From Bacteroidota bacterium (lineage in GTDB: Bacteria; Bacteroidota; Bacteroidia; Flavobacteriales_E; Vicingaceae), in contig JABFGJ010000011.1 of the NCBI GenBank assembly GCA_013112545.1, positions 55,058 through 119,057 of the forward strand: a stretch of 64,000 nucleotides of DNA, given 5' to 3'. The notes beneath the pieces were generated by a model, which was not told where the DNA came from, ran no database searches, and saw nothing but the letters and a program-made list of their open reading frames with translations. This document shows positions 18,473 through 27,108 of the stretch, piece after piece (positions within the stretch are counted from its first letter, which is position 1; every line of letters begins with the position of its first letter). Made by a program: the position numbers and the translations under genes.

Positions 18473-19150
18473 ATGATTACAAAGTTAACAATTGACTTTT
18501 TAAAAGATTTAAAGAAAAACAATACGAAAGAATGGTTTCAAGAGAATAAAAAAAGATACGAGTTATCTCATAAAGAGGTATATACATTTGCAGATGCTAT
18601 TATTGAAAAGTTAAACCAACATGATGTAATTGAAACACCAAGTGGAAAAAAGAGTATGTTTCGGATTTATAGGGATGTTCGTTTTTCTAAAAATAAAGAG
18701 CCTTATAAAACAAATCGCTCTGGTTCTTTTTCAAGATATGGGTCAGATAGAAGAGGAGGGTATTATTTTTCGATTGAACCTGGGAATTCGATGATTGGTG
18801 GTGGATTTTATGCACCCAATAAAGAGGATTTGCAACTCATCAGAGATCAAATTTCACTTGATGCAGCTCCGCTTAGAAGTGTATTAGAAAACAAAACATT
18901 TAAAAGCTACTTTGGTAGTTTGCAGGGCGAACAATTAAAAACAGCACCAAGGGGTTTTGAAAAGGATGATCCAAACATTGATTTATTGAGGTTTAAAAAT
19001 TTTTATGTCATGCATCGGTTTACTGATGAAGAAGTAATGAGTGAAAATTTTATTGAGCAAGCAATGGACGGTTTTTTAAAGATTTTGCCGTTCTTTGATG
19101 TTATGACTGAGTATTTGACAACTGATTTAAATGGCGAATCTGTTTTATAA
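18473..19150 (+). CDS. DUF2461 family protein
   Basis: A 225-residue member of DUF2461 (TIGR02453), a widespread family of unknown function. Visible markers are F-L-K-D-L-K-K-N-N-T-K-E-W-F near residue 8, F-R-I-Y-R-D-V-R-F-S-K-N-K-x-P-Y-K-T near 63 and the G-G-G-F-Y-A-P segment near 107. Length is normal. It is transcribed divergently from the SRPBCC gene across a 62-bp gap, just before the paa cluster. Confidence 0.88.
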   Translation: MITKLTIDFLKDLKKNNTKEWFQENKKRYELSHKEVYTFADAIIEKLNQHDVIETPSGKKSMFRIYRDVRFSKNKEPYKTNRSGSFSRYGSDRRGGYYFSIEPGNSMIGGGFYAPNKEDLQLIRDQISLDAAPLRSVLENKTFKSYFGSLQGEQLKTAPRGFEKDDPNIDLLRFKNFYVMHRFTDEEVMSENFIEQAMDGFLKILPFFDVMTEYLTTDLNGESVL

Positions 19151-19189
19151 TCTCAATTGAAAATAATTTTACTTTGAAAGAACAATCTT

Positions 19190-19197
19190 TATATTTG
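19190..19197 (+). promoter_or_regulatory. Candidate -7 box (TATATTTG) of the paa operon
   Basis: TATATTTG matches TAnnTTTG and lies 20 bp before paaE. A TTTG occurs at 19173-19176 but at only 13 bp spacing; T-rich sequence at 19167-19170 sits near the usual 19 bp. It is probably the start of the paaEABCDG transcript. Confidence 0.5.
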
Positions 19198-19217
19198 TTA
19201 AGCACTAAATTTTCTGA

Positions 19218-20285
19218 ATGGCACAACGATTTTACCCTATAAAACTAAAAGAGATTAGAAAGACAACGAAAGATTGTTCGGTTCTAACTTTTGATATCAG
19301 TGATTCCTTAAAAGAAGCTTTTTCTTATAAACATGGTCAGCATCTTACATTAAAAACCAATATAAATGGTGAAGAAGTCAGGCGTTCTTATTCTCTTTGC
19401 TCTAGCCCCTTAGATCATGTGTGGCAAGTAGCCGTTAAAAAAATTGATGATGGTCGATTTTCTACCTATGTCAACGATGTCTTAAAAGTTGGAGATGAAT
19501 TAGAAATAATGCCACCTAATGGAAAGTTTTATAAAGAAATCGATAAAACTAAAACTAAAAACTATGTTGCATTTGCAGCTGGAAGCGGAATTACTCCCAT
19601 ACATTCGATTATTAAAACCCATTTAACTGAAGAGCCCAACAGTAGATTTAAATTATTTTACTTTAATCAAACGATACAATCCATTATTCTGAAAGAAGAA
19701 GTAGAGGGCTTGAAGAATAAATTTTTAAATAGGTTTGAACTGTATCATTTTTTGACCAAAGAAAAACGTGACGCTCCATTGTTTAACGGTCGAATGAGTG
19801 TTGAGAAAATGGATTCAATTTCAAATTTATTGCTTGATATTCATTCGGTGGATGAGTATTTTCTGTGTGGGCCAATTGAAATGGTTTTTTTAATAAGAGA
19901 TTACATACAAGAACATGGAGTTGCTAAAGAAAAAATACATTTTGAATTGTTTGGTACTCCAAAAGGAGCTAAAAAGAAAAAGAGTATTGATGTCAATAAT
20001 GCAGACATGAGTGATATTTCCATTATAAATAATGGAGTGAGAACTTCTTTTCTAATGAGTCAAAGTGGAGTTAGTATTTTAGACGCAGCTTTAAGCAATA
20101 ATGCTGATTTGCCATTTGCTTGCAAAGGAGGTGTATGTTGTACATGTAAAGCAAAATTAATTGAAGGAGAAATTGAGATGGAGGTTAATTACGCATTAGA
20201 AAAAGAGGAAGTGGAGCAAGGTTATATTTTAACATGTCAATCTGTTCCTAAAACAAAAAACATTGTAGTAGATTTTGACTGCTAA
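19218..20285 (+). CDS. paaE: 1,2-phenylacetyl-CoA epoxidase, reductase subunit PaaE
   Basis: A 355-residue ferredoxin-NADP reductase-like protein that passes electrons from NADPH to the PaaABC(D) di-iron oxygenase. Order: FAD-binding beta barrel (R-R-S-Y-S-L-C-S near 57), NAD(P) domain (A-A-G-S-G-I-T-P near 119 and Y-F-L-C-G-P near 215), then a plant-type 2Fe-2S domain with C-K-G-G-V-C-C-T-C and a final C near 345. It is the first gene of the epoxidase block; paaA begins 12 bp after it. Confidence 0.95.
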   Translation: MAQRFYPIKLKEIRKTTKDCSVLTFDISDSLKEAFSYKHGQHLTLKTNINGEEVRRSYSLCSSPLDHVWQVAVKKIDDGRFSTYVNDVLKVGDELEIMPPNGKFYKEIDKTKTKNYVAFAAGSGITPIHSIIKTHLTEEPNSRFKLFYFNQTIQSIILKEEVEGLKNKFLNRFELYHFLTKEKRDAPLFNGRMSVEKMDSISNLLLDIHSVDEYFLCGPIEMVFLIRDYIQEHGVAKEKIHFELFGTPKGAKKKKSIDVNNADMSDISIINNGVRTSFLMSQSGVSILDAALSNNADLPFACKGGVCCTCKAKLIEGEIEMEVNYALEKEEVEQGYILTCQSVPKTKNIVVDFDC

Positions 20286-20297
20286 ATCAAAAAGATT

Positions 20298-21251
20298 ATG
20301 GATAATAAAACAAGAGACCTAGAGGTAGAATTTCAAGCAAGAATCGATAGTGGTGAGAATATAGAAGCCAAAGATTGGATGCCTGAAAAATATCGAAAAA
20401 CACACATTCGTCAAATATCTCAACATGCTCACTCAGAAGTGATTGGTATGTTGCCTGAAGGGAATTGGATTACAAGAGCTCCTTCATTGCGAAGAAAAGT
20501 AGCGCTCTTGGCAAAGGTTCAAGATGAAGCTGGACATGGCTTATACTTGTATAGTGCCGCAGAAACTTTAGGGATTTCTAGAGACCAGTTAATGGAACAA
20601 TTGAATTCTGGGAAAGCTAAATATTCAAGCATTTTTAATTATCCAACAGTTACTTGGGCTGATATAGGAGCAGTTGGATGGTTAGTTGATGGGGCAGCCA
20701 TTATTAATCAGGTTATGCTTACTAAAACTTCTTATGGTCCTTATGCTAGAGCAATGGTTCGAATTTGTAAAGAAGAAAGTTTTCATCAACGACAAGGTTA
20801 TGAAATCATGCTAACTTTATGTAATGGAACTGAAGTTCAAAAAGCGATGGCTCAAGACGCATTGAATCGTTGGTGGTGGCCATCGATGATGATGTTTGGC
20901 CCAAGAGATGAAGATTCTCCAAATACGGAACAATCCATGAAATGGAAAATCAAGAAAAAAACTAATGATGAATTGCGTCAACAATTTGTCGATCAAACAG
21001 TACCACAAGCTGAAATATTAGGATTAACAGTTCCTGACCCAGATTTGAAATGGAATGAGAAAACAGGTCATTATGATTTTGGAGAATTAGATTGGGAAGA
21101 GTTTTGGAATGTTGTAAAAGGAAATGGCTTGTGTAATAAAAAAAGACTCGCAGATCGAAATAAAGCATGGGATGAAGGTGCTTGGGTTAGAGAAGCAGCA
21201 ACGGTACATGCAGAAAAGAAAGCAAATAGAAGATTAAATAAAGCAGTATAA
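20298..21251 (+). CDS. paaA: 1,2-phenylacetyl-CoA epoxidase, catalytic subunit PaaA
   Basis: A 317-residue di-iron monooxygenase subunit that epoxidises phenylacetyl-CoA. Two E-x-x-H iron-binding motifs are visible: D-E-A-G-H near residue 77 and E-E-S-F-H near 160. The segment [17 protein letters not shown] is highly characteristic of PaaA, and length matches the family (about 310-330). It lies between paaE and paaB on the same strand. Confidence 0.96.
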   Translation: MDNKTRDLEVEFQARIDSGENIEAKDWMPEKYRKTHIRQISQHAHSEVIGMLPEGNWITRAPSLRRKVALLAKVQDEAGHGLYLYSAAETLGISRDQLMEQLNSGKAKYSSIFNYPTVTWADIGAVGWLVDGAAIINQVMLTKTSYGPYARAMVRICKEESFHQRQGYEIMLTLCNGTEVQKAMAQDALNRWWWPSMMMFGPRDEDSPNTEQSMKWKIKKKTNDELRQQFVDQTVPQAEILGLTVPDPDLKWNEKTGHYDFGELDWEEFWNVVKGNGLCNKKRLADRNKAWDEGAWVREAATVHAEKKANRRLNKAV

Positions 21252-21321
21252 CAAAGCGAAAAGCTCTATTGGACTTAATATTCAATTGAGTTTCGTGGAA
21301 AGAACATAAAAAAATAAGATT

Positions 21322-21606
21322 ATGAATAAGGAGTGGCCGATTTGGGAAATATTTATTCGAAGTAAAAACGGATTAGAACATAGACATGCTGGCAGTTTAC
21401 ATGCTGCAGATGCAGAAATGGCAATTCAAAATGCCAGAGATGTATATACAAGAAGGCAAGAAGGAGTTAGTTTGTGGGTGGTAGAATCGAAGCATATCAC
21501 CGCTTCAAATCCTGAGAAAAACGGAGAATTATTTGAACCAGCAGCGGATAAAGTATATAGACATCCAACTTTTTATACTTTGCCTGACGAAATTAAACAC
21601 ATGTAA
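21322..21606 (+). CDS. paaB: 1,2-phenylacetyl-CoA epoxidase, subunit PaaB
   Basis: A 94-residue small structural subunit of the PaaABCE epoxidase. It begins W-P-I-W-E-I-F-I-R-S-K-N-G and contains H-R-H-A-G-S-L-H-A-A-D, both typical of PaaB, and is of normal length. The 70-bp gap after paaA is the longest within this block. Its stop is 5 bp from paaC. Confidence 0.95.
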   Translation: MNKEWPIWEIFIRSKNGLEHRHAGSLHAADAEMAIQNARDVYTRRQEGVSLWVVESKHITASNPEKNGELFEPAADKVYRHPTFYTLPDEIKHM

Positions 21607-21611
21607 ACTTG

Positions 21612-22367
21612 ATGAATAAAGAGCAATTATATCAATACCTATTGTTACTTGGCGACAACTCCATGATTTTGGGACAACGCTTAGGCGAATTATGTGGCCA
21701 TGGGCCTGAGTTAGAAACGGACATTGCACTCACCAATATTTCCTTAGATTTATTTGGTCAGGTTAGAAATTATTTTCAATACGCCGCTGAGTTACAAGGA
21801 GAAGAAAAAACAGAAGATGATGTTGCAATGTTGCGATACGAACATCAATACAGAAATACCTTATTGGTAGAGCAACCAAATACTGATTTTGCTTATGTTG
21901 TTGCACGTCAATTTTTATTTGACGTATATCATCAATTGTTATTGAATGAATTAGCAAATAGCACTGATGAAAGAATTAATGCTATTGCCAAGAAATCGAT
22001 TAAAGAAGTAGATTACCATGTTGACTTTTCTAGCGCATGGTTAACTCGCTTAGGAGATGGTACTGAAGTCAGTCATGAGAAAATGCAACTTGCATTTAAT
22101 AACACTTGGCGTTTTGCAATGGAGCTTTTTCAAGAAACTGATATTGAAAGAATAGCCAAAGAAAGTGGAGTAGGAGCTGATTTAAATAAAATGAAAACAG
22201 CTTATCTGTCTAAAGTGAAAGCTACATTAGCAGAAGCAAACCTGAGCATTAACTTAGATGAGGTTCAGCAATTTGGAGGAAAACAAGGCCGCCATACAGA
22301 ATATATGGGGTTTATTTTAGCAGAATTCCAATACATGCAGCGTGCTTATCCTCAAATGAAATGGTAA
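21612..22367 (+). CDS. paaC: 1,2-phenylacetyl-CoA epoxidase, subunit PaaC
   Basis: A 251-residue structural partner of PaaA with a related but catalytically inactive ferritin-like fold. Characteristic stretches are G-D-N-S-M-I-L-G-Q-R-L-G-E-L-C-G-H-G-P near residue 14 and Y-H-V-D-F-S-S-A-W-L near 134, plus G-G-K-Q-G-R-H-T-E at the end. The frame also allows a TTG one codon earlier; the ATG at 21612 is preferred. Confidence 0.95.
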   Translation: MNKEQLYQYLLLLGDNSMILGQRLGELCGHGPELETDIALTNISLDLFGQVRNYFQYAAELQGEEKTEDDVAMLRYEHQYRNTLLVEQPNTDFAYVVARQFLFDVYHQLLLNELANSTDERINAIAKKSIKEVDYHVDFSSAWLTRLGDGTEVSHEKMQLAFNNTWRFAMELFQETDIERIAKESGVGADLNKMKTAYLSKVKATLAEANLSINLDEVQQFGGKQGRHTEYMGFILAEFQYMQRAYPQMKW

Positions 22368-22373
22368 CAAGCC

Positions 22374-22862
22374 ATGCTTGAAACGGAAGAACATATCCTA
22401 GAAATCCTAACTTCTGTAAGCGATCCAGAAATTCCTGTTTTGTCCATTGTAGATATGGGAGTTGTTCGAAAAGTAGAACTGGATAATGATATATATACCA
22501 TTTCTATTACACCAACTTACTCTGGTTGTCCAGCCATGGACACCATTGCCGACGATATAGTTTCTGCGATGAAATTTGCAGGGTTTGAAGCGAAGGTTAA
22601 ATTAATTCTCGCCCCTGCATGGACTACTGATTGGATTAATGAAAGAGGAAGAAATGCTCTTGAAAAATATGGTATTGCAGCTCCACGTTCGGCAAGTGTT
22701 GACAAAGATGCTTTAGCAGGAAAACCCAATACAATTCAATGCACCAATTGCGGTTCATTAAACACCAGAATGGTTAATCGTTTTGGATCTACAGCCTGCA
22801 AAGCACTATTCCAATGTAATGAATGCCACGAGCCTTTCGATTATTTTAAATGTTTGAAATAA
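22374..22862 (+). CDS. paaD: Phenylacetate degradation protein PaaD (DUF59 plus zinc ribbon)
   Basis: A 162-residue protein with an N-terminal MIP18/DUF59 domain (V-S-D-P-E-I-P-V-L-S-I-V-D-M-G near 16; Y-S-G-C-P-A near 51) and a C-terminal zinc-ribbon-like part with C-T-N-C-G-S and C-N-E-C. PaaD is thought to assist iron-cluster or di-iron-centre maturation of the epoxidase. It begins 6 bp after paaC. Confidence 0.94.
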   Translation: MLETEEHILEILTSVSDPEIPVLSIVDMGVVRKVELDNDIYTISITPTYSGCPAMDTIADDIVSAMKFAGFEAKVKLILAPAWTTDWINERGRNALEKYGIAAPRSASVDKDALAGKPNTIQCTNCGSLNTRMVNRFGSTACKALFQCNECHEPFDYFKCLK

Positions 22863-22869
22863 AAATCCA

Positions 22870-23649
22870 ATGAATCCCATTTTATTAAATATTAAAAACG
22901 GCATTGCCAGAATAACGTTGAATAGACCAAAATCATTCAATAGCTTTAACCGAGAAATGGCTTTGGCATTGCAAAATGCACTAGACGATTGCCATCTGAA
23001 TAAAGAAGTTAGAGTGATCGTATTAACAGGCGAAGGAAAAGCATTTTGCGCTGGTCAAGATTTAGTAGAAGTAACAGACCAAGCTCAAAACCCGGGGTTT
23101 AGAAAAATATTAGATGAACATTACAGTCCAATCATTCAAAAAATTAGAACGACTGAAAAACCAATTATTGCAGCGGTAAATGGTGTAGCTGCAGGGGCAG
23201 GTGCAAACATTGCTTTAGCTTGTGATATTGTTGTCGCTCATGAAAAAGTGAGCTTTATTCAAGCTTTTAGCGGAATAGGACTTATACCTGATAGTGGCGG
23301 AACATTCTTTTTGCCACGTTTAATAGGCTTTCAAAAAGCTTCTGCTTTAGCTATGTTAGGCGATAAAGTTTCGGCGGAGGAAGCGGAAAAGATGGGCATG
23401 ATTTATAAAGTGTTTTCATTGGAAAACTTTGAGGAAGAAGTTACTGCATTAGCAAACAGAATGGCTACGATGCCAACAAAAGGACTAGCTTTAACAAAAC
23501 AAGCATTCAATTTGGCAATGTCAAATTCTCTTGATGAACAATTAGTTGTAGAGTCCAAATTGCAAATTGAAGCTAGCGAAACCCACGATTATCATGAAGG
23601 GGTAGCTGCATTTTTAGAAAAAAGGAAACCAGTTTTTAAGGGAGAGTAA
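22870..23649 (+). CDS. paaG: 2-(1,2-epoxy-1,2-dihydrophenyl)acetyl-CoA isomerase PaaG
   Basis: A 259-residue crotonase-fold enzyme that isomerises the ring epoxide to oxepin-CoA. It matches PaaG rather than a plain hydratase: the oxyanion-hole loops C-A-G-Q-D-L and N-G-V-A-A-G-A-G are present, while the two crotonase glutamates are replaced, and an aspartate occurs in L-I-P-D-S-G-G (Asp141), the PaaG arrangement. It is the last gene of the first paa block and is followed by a stem-loop. Confidence 0.92.
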   Translation: MNPILLNIKNGIARITLNRPKSFNSFNREMALALQNALDDCHLNKEVRVIVLTGEGKAFCAGQDLVEVTDQAQNPGFRKILDEHYSPIIQKIRTTEKPIIAAVNGVAAGAGANIALACDIVVAHEKVSFIQAFSGIGLIPDSGGTFFLPRLIGFQKASALAMLGDKVSAEEAEKMGMIYKVFSLENFEEEVTALANRMATMPTKGLALTKQAFNLAMSNSLDEQLVVESKLQIEASETHDYHEGVAAFLEKRKPVFKGE

Positions 23650-23668
23650 TAAACTTGTTGTAATAAAA

Positions 23669-23691
23669 AAAGCGATGTTTTACATCGCTTT
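23669..23691. terminator. Bidirectional terminator between paaG and the TonB-domain gene
   Basis: Perfect 9-bp arms AAAGCGATG / CATCGCTTT (23669-23677, 23683-23691) with a 5-nt loop, centred between two convergent genes. The minus-strand side has a strong T run; the plus-strand side is weaker (TTTAAAAT). Confidence 0.85.
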
Positions 23692-23695
23692 AAAA

Positions 23696-24124
23696 TTACT
23701 CGCTTAATTCGCCTTCTTCCTTTTTAGGAACAAACTTTACTGGTAGTTGAACTTTAGAATCTACCGCTTTACCATCTTTAATAGCAGGCTCCCACTTAGG
23801 CATACCTCTTAAAATTTCTATTGCAATAACATCTAAATCCTCATCTACTCCTTTACGAATCGCAAAATCAGTTAGTTTTCCATTTTTCTTAACAATAAAA
23901 TCAATGGTGACAGTTCCAAATCTTTTCATATCCGAAGGATAATCCATGTTTTCACGCAACCATTTGGCTAGTTCTTCTTTACCTCCAGGGAAAGACGCTT
24001 GTTTGTCTTTTTCCTGAAGTTTAACCACTTCTGTATTTGTTGTAGAAGTTAATTCTAATTCAGCAGCTTTCAATGATAAAATAGATGCAAACGCCAGTGA
24101 AATTGTAAGTGCTTTAATTTTCAT
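23696..24124 (-). CDS. Small exported TonB C-terminal domain protein
   Basis: A 142-residue protein with a signal peptide (about residues 1-20) and one TonB C-terminal-like domain (G-G-K-E-E-L-A-K-W-L near 48, V-T-I-D-F-I-V-K-K-N-G-K-L near 72, M-P-K-W-E-P-A-I-K-D-G-K near 110). It has no transmembrane energy-transducing part, so it is unlikely to be a full TonB. The domain is clearly related to the C-terminus of the BlaR1-like protein encoded 73 bp upstream on the same strand, suggesting duplication of that domain. Confidence 0.82.
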   Translation of the reverse strand: MKIKALTISLAFASILSLKAAELELTSTTNTEVVKLQEKDKQASFPGGKEELAKWLRENMDYPSDMKRFGTVTIDFIVKKNGKLTDFAIRKGVDEDLDVIAIEILRGMPKWEPAIKDGKAVDSKVQLPVKFVPKKEEGELSE

Positions 24125-24197
24125 AATGGATTTTATTAAGAAGCTAAATTAAACATATCAATTTATTAATGCCTCATCGAATGACTAATAGCGTTTT

Positions 24198-25427
24198 TTA
24201 TTTGTCAGGAGACTTTGGAGCTTCAGGCTCAGGAAGAACAAACTTAATTGGGATGGTCATTTCCATAGCTATATTTTCTCCATCCTTAGTTCCAGGAATC
24301 CACTTGGGCATTTTCTTTAATGCAACTAAAGCTGCGTTGTTTATCGATTCAGATACTCCTCTTTTAATGTTAAAGTCAGTGCAAGTGCCATCTATTCCAA
24401 CTATAAAACTGACGTAAACAGTGCCTTCGGATTTCTCGCCTTTAGATATTTTAGGGTATATTATTTCATTACCCAAAAAGTTAAATAATTCAGTTTGTCC
24501 ACCAGGATATTCAGCCATTTTATCTTCTGAATTAAAACTTGATTCCTTTATTGGATTCCTGTTTTCAGCAAATTGAGTTAATTGATTGTCTAATACTAAA
24601 TGTGAATTCTGACTAATTGCAAATGAGCCAAAAAGGATGCTTAAAGTTGTTAATAGTGCAACTTTACTAATTCGTTGATTAGTTTTCTTCTGTATTCTCA
24701 TGATTCTATTTTTTATGTGATTAGAATTAAATTGATGTATAAATGAAAGGTTATAATTTTCAAAACTTTGTTGCAATAAGAGCTCAACATAAGTAAATGA
24801 GTCTTCTTGGCACAATTGATCGGCTTCATATTCATGTAGCTCTTTTAAATTGGAAGTAGTTAAATACACAGCGGGATTGTACCAAGCTATTGCTTGTACC
24901 AACTGCATGAATAACACGTCAATAGAATGTCTTTTTTGGACGTGAACTAATTCATGTTTGTATATGATTTCTTTCTTTGATGCAGGAATTTTTTCTCCTA
25001 TAAAAATTGAGTTGAAGAAACTAAATGCTTTTGCGCTTGAAGGAATAGTATAAAAACGTCCTTCTTTTTTAGTCTTTTTCTTAAAGGTAAATAATCGAAA
25101 AAAGCCAAAAGCTGTTATAGTTATTTTAGTCAAAGCCCCAATTCCAATTATAGCTATAATGATCAATTGATAATCAAATGAAAAGTATTGAGTAGGGAGT
25201 ATCGTGACAGGCTCTAAAATCCAAGCTTCAGTAATTAAATCTTTAGATACTGCTGCTAATTTTTCAAACTTTAAAAATGGGAAAATAAATGCGCTTAACG
25301 TTCCGATGATTAAAAATGGCCTCCCAAATTGATAATTTCGATTTTTTTTAAAACCAAATTGAAAACCTAAGCCAATGATTAGTAAATATATGTTTACTTC
25401 AAAAAAGTAGGAAAGCCAATTATTCAT
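24198..25427 (-). CDS. BlaR1-type M56 metallopeptidase with TonB C-terminal domain
   Basis: A 409-residue membrane protein. Several hydrophobic segments lie in residues 1-115 and 168-190. The zinc peptidase motif H-E-L-V-H (158-162) is followed by E-x-E-A-D near 199-203, as in M56 peptidases. A transmembrane helix near 256-272 leads to a periplasmic TonB-C-like domain (about 310-400). In the BlaR1 family, the sensor domain detects a signal outside and the peptidase causes loss of the BlaI repressor. Here the sensor is TonB-like, not penicillin-binding, so the signal is unknown. The start overlaps blaI by 4 bp. Confidence 0.9.
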   Translation of the reverse strand: MNNWLSYFFEVNIYLLIIGLGFQFGFKKNRNYQFGRPFLIIGTLSAFIFPFLKFEKLAAVSKDLITEAWILEPVTILPTQYFSFDYQLIIIAIIGIGALTKITITAFGFFRLFTFKKKTKKEGRFYTIPSSAKAFSFFNSIFIGEKIPASKKEIIYKHELVHVQKRHSIDVLFMQLVQAIAWYNPAVYLTTSNLKELHEYEADQLCQEDSFTYVELLLQQSFENYNLSFIHQFNSNHIKNRIMRIQKKTNQRISKVALLTTLSILFGSFAISQNSHLVLDNQLTQFAENRNPIKESSFNSEDKMAEYPGGQTELFNFLGNEIIYPKISKGEKSEGTVYVSFIVGIDGTCTDFNIKRGVSESINNAALVALKKMPKWIPGTKDGENIAMEMTIPIKFVLPEPEAPKSPDK

Positions 25428-25786
25428 TTTTTCTTTGCTTTTAATTGATTTAAAATTTGATCCAACTCTTCCACATTTACTTCTTCTTTTTTGGCAAAAA
25501 ATGAAACTAAGTTTTCTACAGAGCCTCCAAAATAGTTAGATATTAGACTTTTTGAAATTTGACTTTTATACGCCTCCTTGGTAAGGATTGGATAGTATTG
25601 ATGCGTTTTTCCAAAAGCTTTATAGCCAACAAAATCCTTTTTTTCTAAAATTCGAATGATGGTAGAAACGGTATTGTATGCAGGTTTAGGTTCTTTGAAT
25701 TCGGCAAGTATATCTTTTACAAATGCCTTCTCTAATGTCCATAAAATTTGCATTATCTCTTCTTCCGCCTTTGTTAGTTCTTTCAT
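25424..25786 (-). CDS. BlaI/MecI/CopY family transcriptional repressor
   Basis: A 120-residue winged-helix repressor. The N-terminus L-T-K-A-E-E-E-I-M-Q-I-L-W and the Y-N-T-V-S-T-I-I-R-I-L-E-K-K recognition-helix region match BlaI/MecI, and the C-terminal helix would form the dimer and hold the protease cleavage site. It is co-transcribed with the BlaR1-like gene (4-bp ATGA overlap). Two matching operator-like palindromes lie directly upstream. Confidence 0.92.
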   Translation of the reverse strand: MKELTKAEEEIMQILWTLEKAFVKDILAEFKEPKPAYNTVSTIIRILEKKDFVGYKAFGKTHQYYPILTKEAYKSQISKSLISNYFGGSVENLVSFFAKKEEVNVEELDQILNQLKAKKK

Positions 25787-25791
25787 GGAAA

Positions 25792-25799
25792 CAAATATA
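25792..25799 (-). promoter_or_regulatory. -7 box of the blaI promoter
   Basis: On the minus strand this reads TATATTTG, a match to TAnnTTTG, and lies just upstream of the blaI start at 25786. It overlaps the left arm of the first palindrome, as expected for an autorepressed promoter. Confidence 0.5.
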
Positions 25800-25833
25800 A
25801 CTAAAAATTTAGTTATAAAACTAGATTATTAGT
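25796..25833. promoter_or_regulatory. Tandem BlaI-type operators
   Basis: Two sites of the form ACTA-N6-TAGT occur at 25800-25813 and 25820-25833, exactly 20 bp apart. The first extends to a 10-bp-arm perfect palindrome (25796-25805 and 25808-25817). BlaI dimers bind short dyads and often occupy two sites on one DNA face, and the adjacent gene is blaI-like. Binding itself is inferred. Confidence 0.6.
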
Positions 25834-25861
25834 TAATAATTTAAATTTTTACTATAAATCC

Positions 25862-25892
25862 TTTAAATATCGTACATATAGAACTATTTTAG
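25862..25892 (+). promoter_or_regulatory. Candidate promoter of the second paa block
   Basis: TTTA (25862-25865), 19 bp, then TATTTTAG (25885-25892), each one base from the Bacteroidota -33 TTTG and -7 TAnnTTTG elements at canonical spacing. It lies 20 bp before paaH. Confidence 0.5.
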
Positions 25893-25912
25893 CCAAGCAA
25901 AAAAAACAGTAT

Positions 25913-27067
25913 ATGAATGTAGGAATTATCGGATGTGGAACCATGGGAAGTGGTATAGCGCAAGTTGCAGCCACAGCAAATTGTAAAGTTGTTGTTTATG
26001 ATGTAAACGAACAAGCACTTGAAAAAAGCAAAATAGCATTGCAAAGGATTTTGGCTAGATTAGTAGAAAAAGGAAGGATTAATCAAGATAAATCAGAATC
26101 TATTTCCAGTTTAATAATATACTCAGCAGACTTAAATGATTTTTCGGATGCAGAATTAATAATAGAAGCTATTGTTGAAAATCCTGACATTAAAAAGTCG
26201 GTATTTCAAAACTTAGAATCCATTGTTTCTTCGAATTGCATCATTGCTTCAAACACATCTTCTTTGTCAATTACTTCATTGGCTGCCTGTTTAAAAAAAC
26301 CAGAGCGGTTTATAGGGGTTCATTTTTTTAACCCAGCTCCTTTAATGAAACTGGTTGAGATTATTCCTGCAATTCAAACTGATGCTGCTGTTTTAAAAGC
26401 AACAAGAGATGAAATTGACCGTTGGGGAAAAACAACTGTTCAGGTAAAAGATACTCCTGGGTTTATTGTCAATAAAGTTGCTCGTCCTTTTTATGGCGAA
26501 GCTTTGCGAATTTATGAAGAAGGAATTGCCGATTGCGCAACGATTGATTGGGCTATGAAAACCCTAGGTGGGTTTAGAATGGGGCCTTTTGAACTGATGG
26601 ATTTTATTGGTAACGATGTGAATTATACGGTTACGGAAACCGTCTTTAAAGCTTTCTATTACGATTCAAGATATAAGCCCGCTTTCGCTCAAAAAAGATT
26701 GTCAGAAGCAGGATATTTAGGTCGGAAATCGGGTAGGGGATATTACAATTATGCAGAAGGAGCAGTAAACCCAAGTGCAAATGAAGATGAGGTTTTAGCT
26801 CGTACTATTTTAAATCGAGTTTTAGTCATGCTGATTAATGAAGCCGCCGATACCTTGTATTTGAACATTGCCAATGCAAAAGACATTGACCTTGCTATGT
26901 GCTATGGTGTGAATTACCCAAAAGGATTATTGGCTTGGGCTGATGAAATCGGGATTCAATCTTGTGTTGAGCAATTGGATAAGCTATATCATGAGTACCA
27001 CGAAGAGCGATATCGATGTTGCCCGCTTTTAAGGAAAATGTCGAAATCTAATTCGAATTTTTTTTAG
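25913..27067 (+). CDS. paaH: 3-hydroxyacyl-CoA dehydrogenase (PaaH-type)
   Basis: A 384-residue NAD-dependent dehydrogenase. It has the N-terminal Rossmann loop G-C-G-T-M-G-S-G-I near residue 7, S-N-T-S-S-L-S-I near 117, the catalytic H-F-F-N-P-A-P-L-M segment near 139 and T-P-G-F-I-V-N-K-V near 182. The C-terminal region is longer than in a minimal enzyme (about 285 residues), with a second HCDH-like segment. In the phenylacetate route this step oxidises 3-hydroxyadipyl-CoA. Cluster context supports the paaH assignment; sequence alone would allow a 3-hydroxybutyryl-CoA dehydrogenase. Confidence 0.88.
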   Translation: MNVGIIGCGTMGSGIAQVAATANCKVVVYDVNEQALEKSKIALQRILARLVEKGRINQDKSESISSLIIYSADLNDFSDAELIIEAIVENPDIKKSVFQNLESIVSSNCIIASNTSSLSITSLAACLKKPERFIGVHFFNPAPLMKLVEIIPAIQTDAAVLKATRDEIDRWGKTTVQVKDTPGFIVNKVARPFYGEALRIYEEGIADCATIDWAMKTLGGFRMGPFELMDFIGNDVNYTVTETVFKAFYYDSRYKPAFAQKRLSEAGYLGRKSGRGYYNYAEGAVNPSANEDEVLARTILNRVLVMLINEAADTLYLNIANAKDIDLAMCYGVNYPKGLLAWADEIGIQSCVEQLDKLYHEYHEERYRCCPLLRKMSKSNSNFF

Positions 27068-27108
27068 AGGGAGAAAACTTATCTAAACAGAATAGTAAAT
27101 TATAATAG

